Assembly: GCF_900070365.1 (NCBI RefSeq)
Contig: NZ_LN850107.1
Location: 1,612,001-1,676,000 of the forward strand
DNA length: 64,000 nucleotides
Source of the DNA: Alloactinosynnema sp. L-07
GTDB lineage: Bacteria; Actinomycetota; Actinomycetes; Mycobacteriales; Pseudonocardiaceae
Direction: 5' to 3'
The notes under the pieces were generated by a model. The model did not search any database and was not told where the DNA came from. It saw only the letters and a list, made by a program, of their open reading frames with translations. The translations under genes were made by a program, and so were the position numbers. This document shows positions 63,008 to 64,000 of this stretch, one piece after another; position 1 is the first letter of the stretch, and each line of letters begins with the position of its first letter.

Positions 63008-64000
63008 TCACCACACCGTGTGCGGGCGCACGGAGTTCGCGTGGTCGACCAGCACGTCGTGGTCTCGACGGCTCTGGGCTTGGCTGGCCAGCCGCCGATA
63101 CGAGCTCTCCATGAGTTCTCGCAGTCCGCGCTCTGTCGCCGGTTCGCCGAGCACGACGCCACCCCGCACACCTGACAGCGGCCCGCTGTTCGCCCTGTGC
63201 AGCGCGGCCTCGCGCACCATCGCCGTCAGCCGGACCCGCACCGGGCCCTCCCGCTCGCCGCCGTCGAGCGAGCGCAGTTTGCCGAGTCGGGCGACGGCAT
63301 CGGTGAGGTCGGCGTCGCTCGGCAGCCCGCCGTCGTCCGAGAGCCGACCGCACAGCACAGTGATCGCGGCGATCCTGGCCGCCTCGGCGTGCGGGGAGGT
63401 GTCGATCACCCCGGCCAGCACCGCGACCGCGGCGGCCCGGTCCGCGCGGGCCAGGCTGATTCTGGCCAGGCCGAACGCCGCGCCCGCCTGCTGCTTGTTC
63501 CGCGCCCATACCGCTTGGTAGAACGCCTCGGCCTCGGCGCGGTCGCCGACCCGCTCGGCGCACAGCCCCAGCGCCAGTTTGGGTGCCTCCTCGCCGGGCA
63601 GATCCCGGTACACCTCGACGAACTCGGCCCTCGCAGCATCGACGGCGCCTCTGGCCAGCGCGATCAGGCCCCGGTGCCAGACGATGCGCCAGTCGAACTC
63701 AGGATGATCGAGCAGACAGCGGGCGTTGGCCAGTTGTTTGTCGGCGCCATCGAGGTCGTCGATGGCGATGGCGGCCCGGCTGGCACGGAGGTGAATCTCC
63801 ACGGATGCTCGGCCGCTGGTGACGATTCTGGTGACTGTCCCCGCCGGATTGGTGGCGCTGAGGGTGGCGAGGAACGCCGCGCCCGGATCGTCGGCCATGA
63901 CCAGTGGGACCGCCAACCCGGCCGCGATTGCCCCCGGTGTGGGAAGTCCGTGGGCGAGCACGTCGGCGACGTCGGGAGTCCCGCTGATCCAGCGCAAGAG
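63008..64000 (-). CDS. pknG: serine/threonine protein kinase PknG, C-terminal TPR part (cut by window edge)
   Basis: The frame runs to the right edge, so only the last 330 residues are visible; the kinase and rubredoxin-like domains would be beyond 64000. The visible part matches the PknG C-terminal tetratricopeptide domain: ASRAAIAIDDLDGADKQLANA, DWRIVWHRGLIALARGAVDAARAEF, DLPGEEAPKLALGLCAERVGD and AAFGLARISLARADRAAAVAVL. In mycobacteria PknG phosphorylates GarA/OdhI to control glutamate and 2-oxoglutarate metabolism. The neighbours (vWA, membrane protein, binding lipoprotein) suggest signal input from outside the cell. Confidence 0.85.
   Translation of the reverse strand, partial: LLRWISGTPDVADVLAHGLPTPGAIAAGLAVPLVMADDPGAAFLATLSATNPAGTVTRIVTSGRASVEIHLRASRAAIAIDDLDGADKQLANARCLLDHPEFDWRIVWHRGLIALARGAVDAARAEFVEVYRDLPGEEAPKLALGLCAERVGDRAEAEAFYQAVWARNKQQAGAAFGLARISLARADRAAAVAVLAGVIDTSPHAEAARIAAITVLCGRLSDDGGLPSDADLTDAVARLGKLRSLDGGEREGPVRVRLTAMVREAALHRANSGPLSGVRGGVVLGEPATERGLRELMESSYRRLASQAQSRRDHDVLVDHANSVRPHTVW

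Overview
The window is GC-rich throughout, with compact operons joined by 4-bp ATGA/GTGA stop-start overlaps, many GTG starts and AAGGAG/GGGAGG ribosome binding sites. Gene content (a PknG-type kinase, mymA-like oxidation genes, actinobacterial DUF2306, SRPBCC, DinB and WYL genes) points to an actinomycete, most likely Pseudonocardiaceae or a close relative. The genus cannot be fixed from this sequence alone. No tRNA, rRNA, CRISPR array, prophage or replication origin was seen.

Layout. 0-9.7 kb: a partial unknown gene, a TetR remnant, a MacB/FtsX-type ABC exporter, a secreted serine hydrolase, a NarL-type two-component system, a small gene graveyard (a decayed GntR gene split by a miniature transposon with a CTAG duplication, and a decayed SCO6745-like gene), and a TetR/DUF2306 divergon. 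9.7-13.8 kb: a Gmad2-LysM protein, a flavoprotein, a P1B-type metal ATPase and a CadC-like ArsR sensor. 13.9-26.4 kb: a complete sialic-acid utilisation regulon. It holds a secreted sialidase, an AXE1-type deacetylase, a FadR-type GntR regulator, a Dpp/Opp-type importer with a permease-ATPase fusion, and NanA, NanK and NanE. The same 15-bp operator, GGACRTC-N-GAYGTCC, lies just downstream of a TTGACS promoter at all three transcription units, so the GntR protein is very likely the local NanR equivalent.

26.4-31.7 kb: a two-gene operon (DUF7064-like beta-barrel protein and a PEP-utilising phosphotransferase resembling rifampin phosphotransferase), its TetR regulator and an oppositely oriented secreted AttH/CrtC-like lipocalin. 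Palindromes of the TTGACA..TGTCAA type precede both transcription units. This is the least explained gene set here. 31.7-43.6 kb: a lipid or hydrophobic-substrate oxidation island: a possible diiron oxygenase (annotated in its family as a metal-dependent hydrolase), a phthalate-dioxygenase-reductase-type reductase, a Baeyer-Villiger-type monooxygenase, SDR, lipase-like hydrolase, TetR, acyl-CoA ligase, SRPBCC protein, aldehyde dehydrogenase, acyl-CoA dehydrogenase and enoyl-CoA hydratase. Two operons of this island share a TTGCAACG-N7-TTGCAT element that coincides with their promoters.

43.6-51.9 kb: an O-methyltransferase/LuxR divergon, metH behind an S-adenosylhomocysteine (SAH) riboswitch, a SnoaL-like protein, and a TetR/epimerase divergon with GAGAAC-N3-GTTCTC operators. 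52.0-55.5 kb: an arsenic-type divergon (ArsR-GNAT fusion, flavoprotein, MFS exporter) with three tandem ArsR boxes. 55.5-59.1 kb: DinB-like and TauE-like proteins, a DUF488 gene broken by one amber codon, RidA and a WYL regulator. 59.2-64 kb: an operon reading leftward from pknG (cut by the window edge) through a von Willebrand A protein, a four-helix membrane protein and a solute-binding lipoprotein, reminiscent of the mycobacterial pknG-glnX-glnH sensory module.
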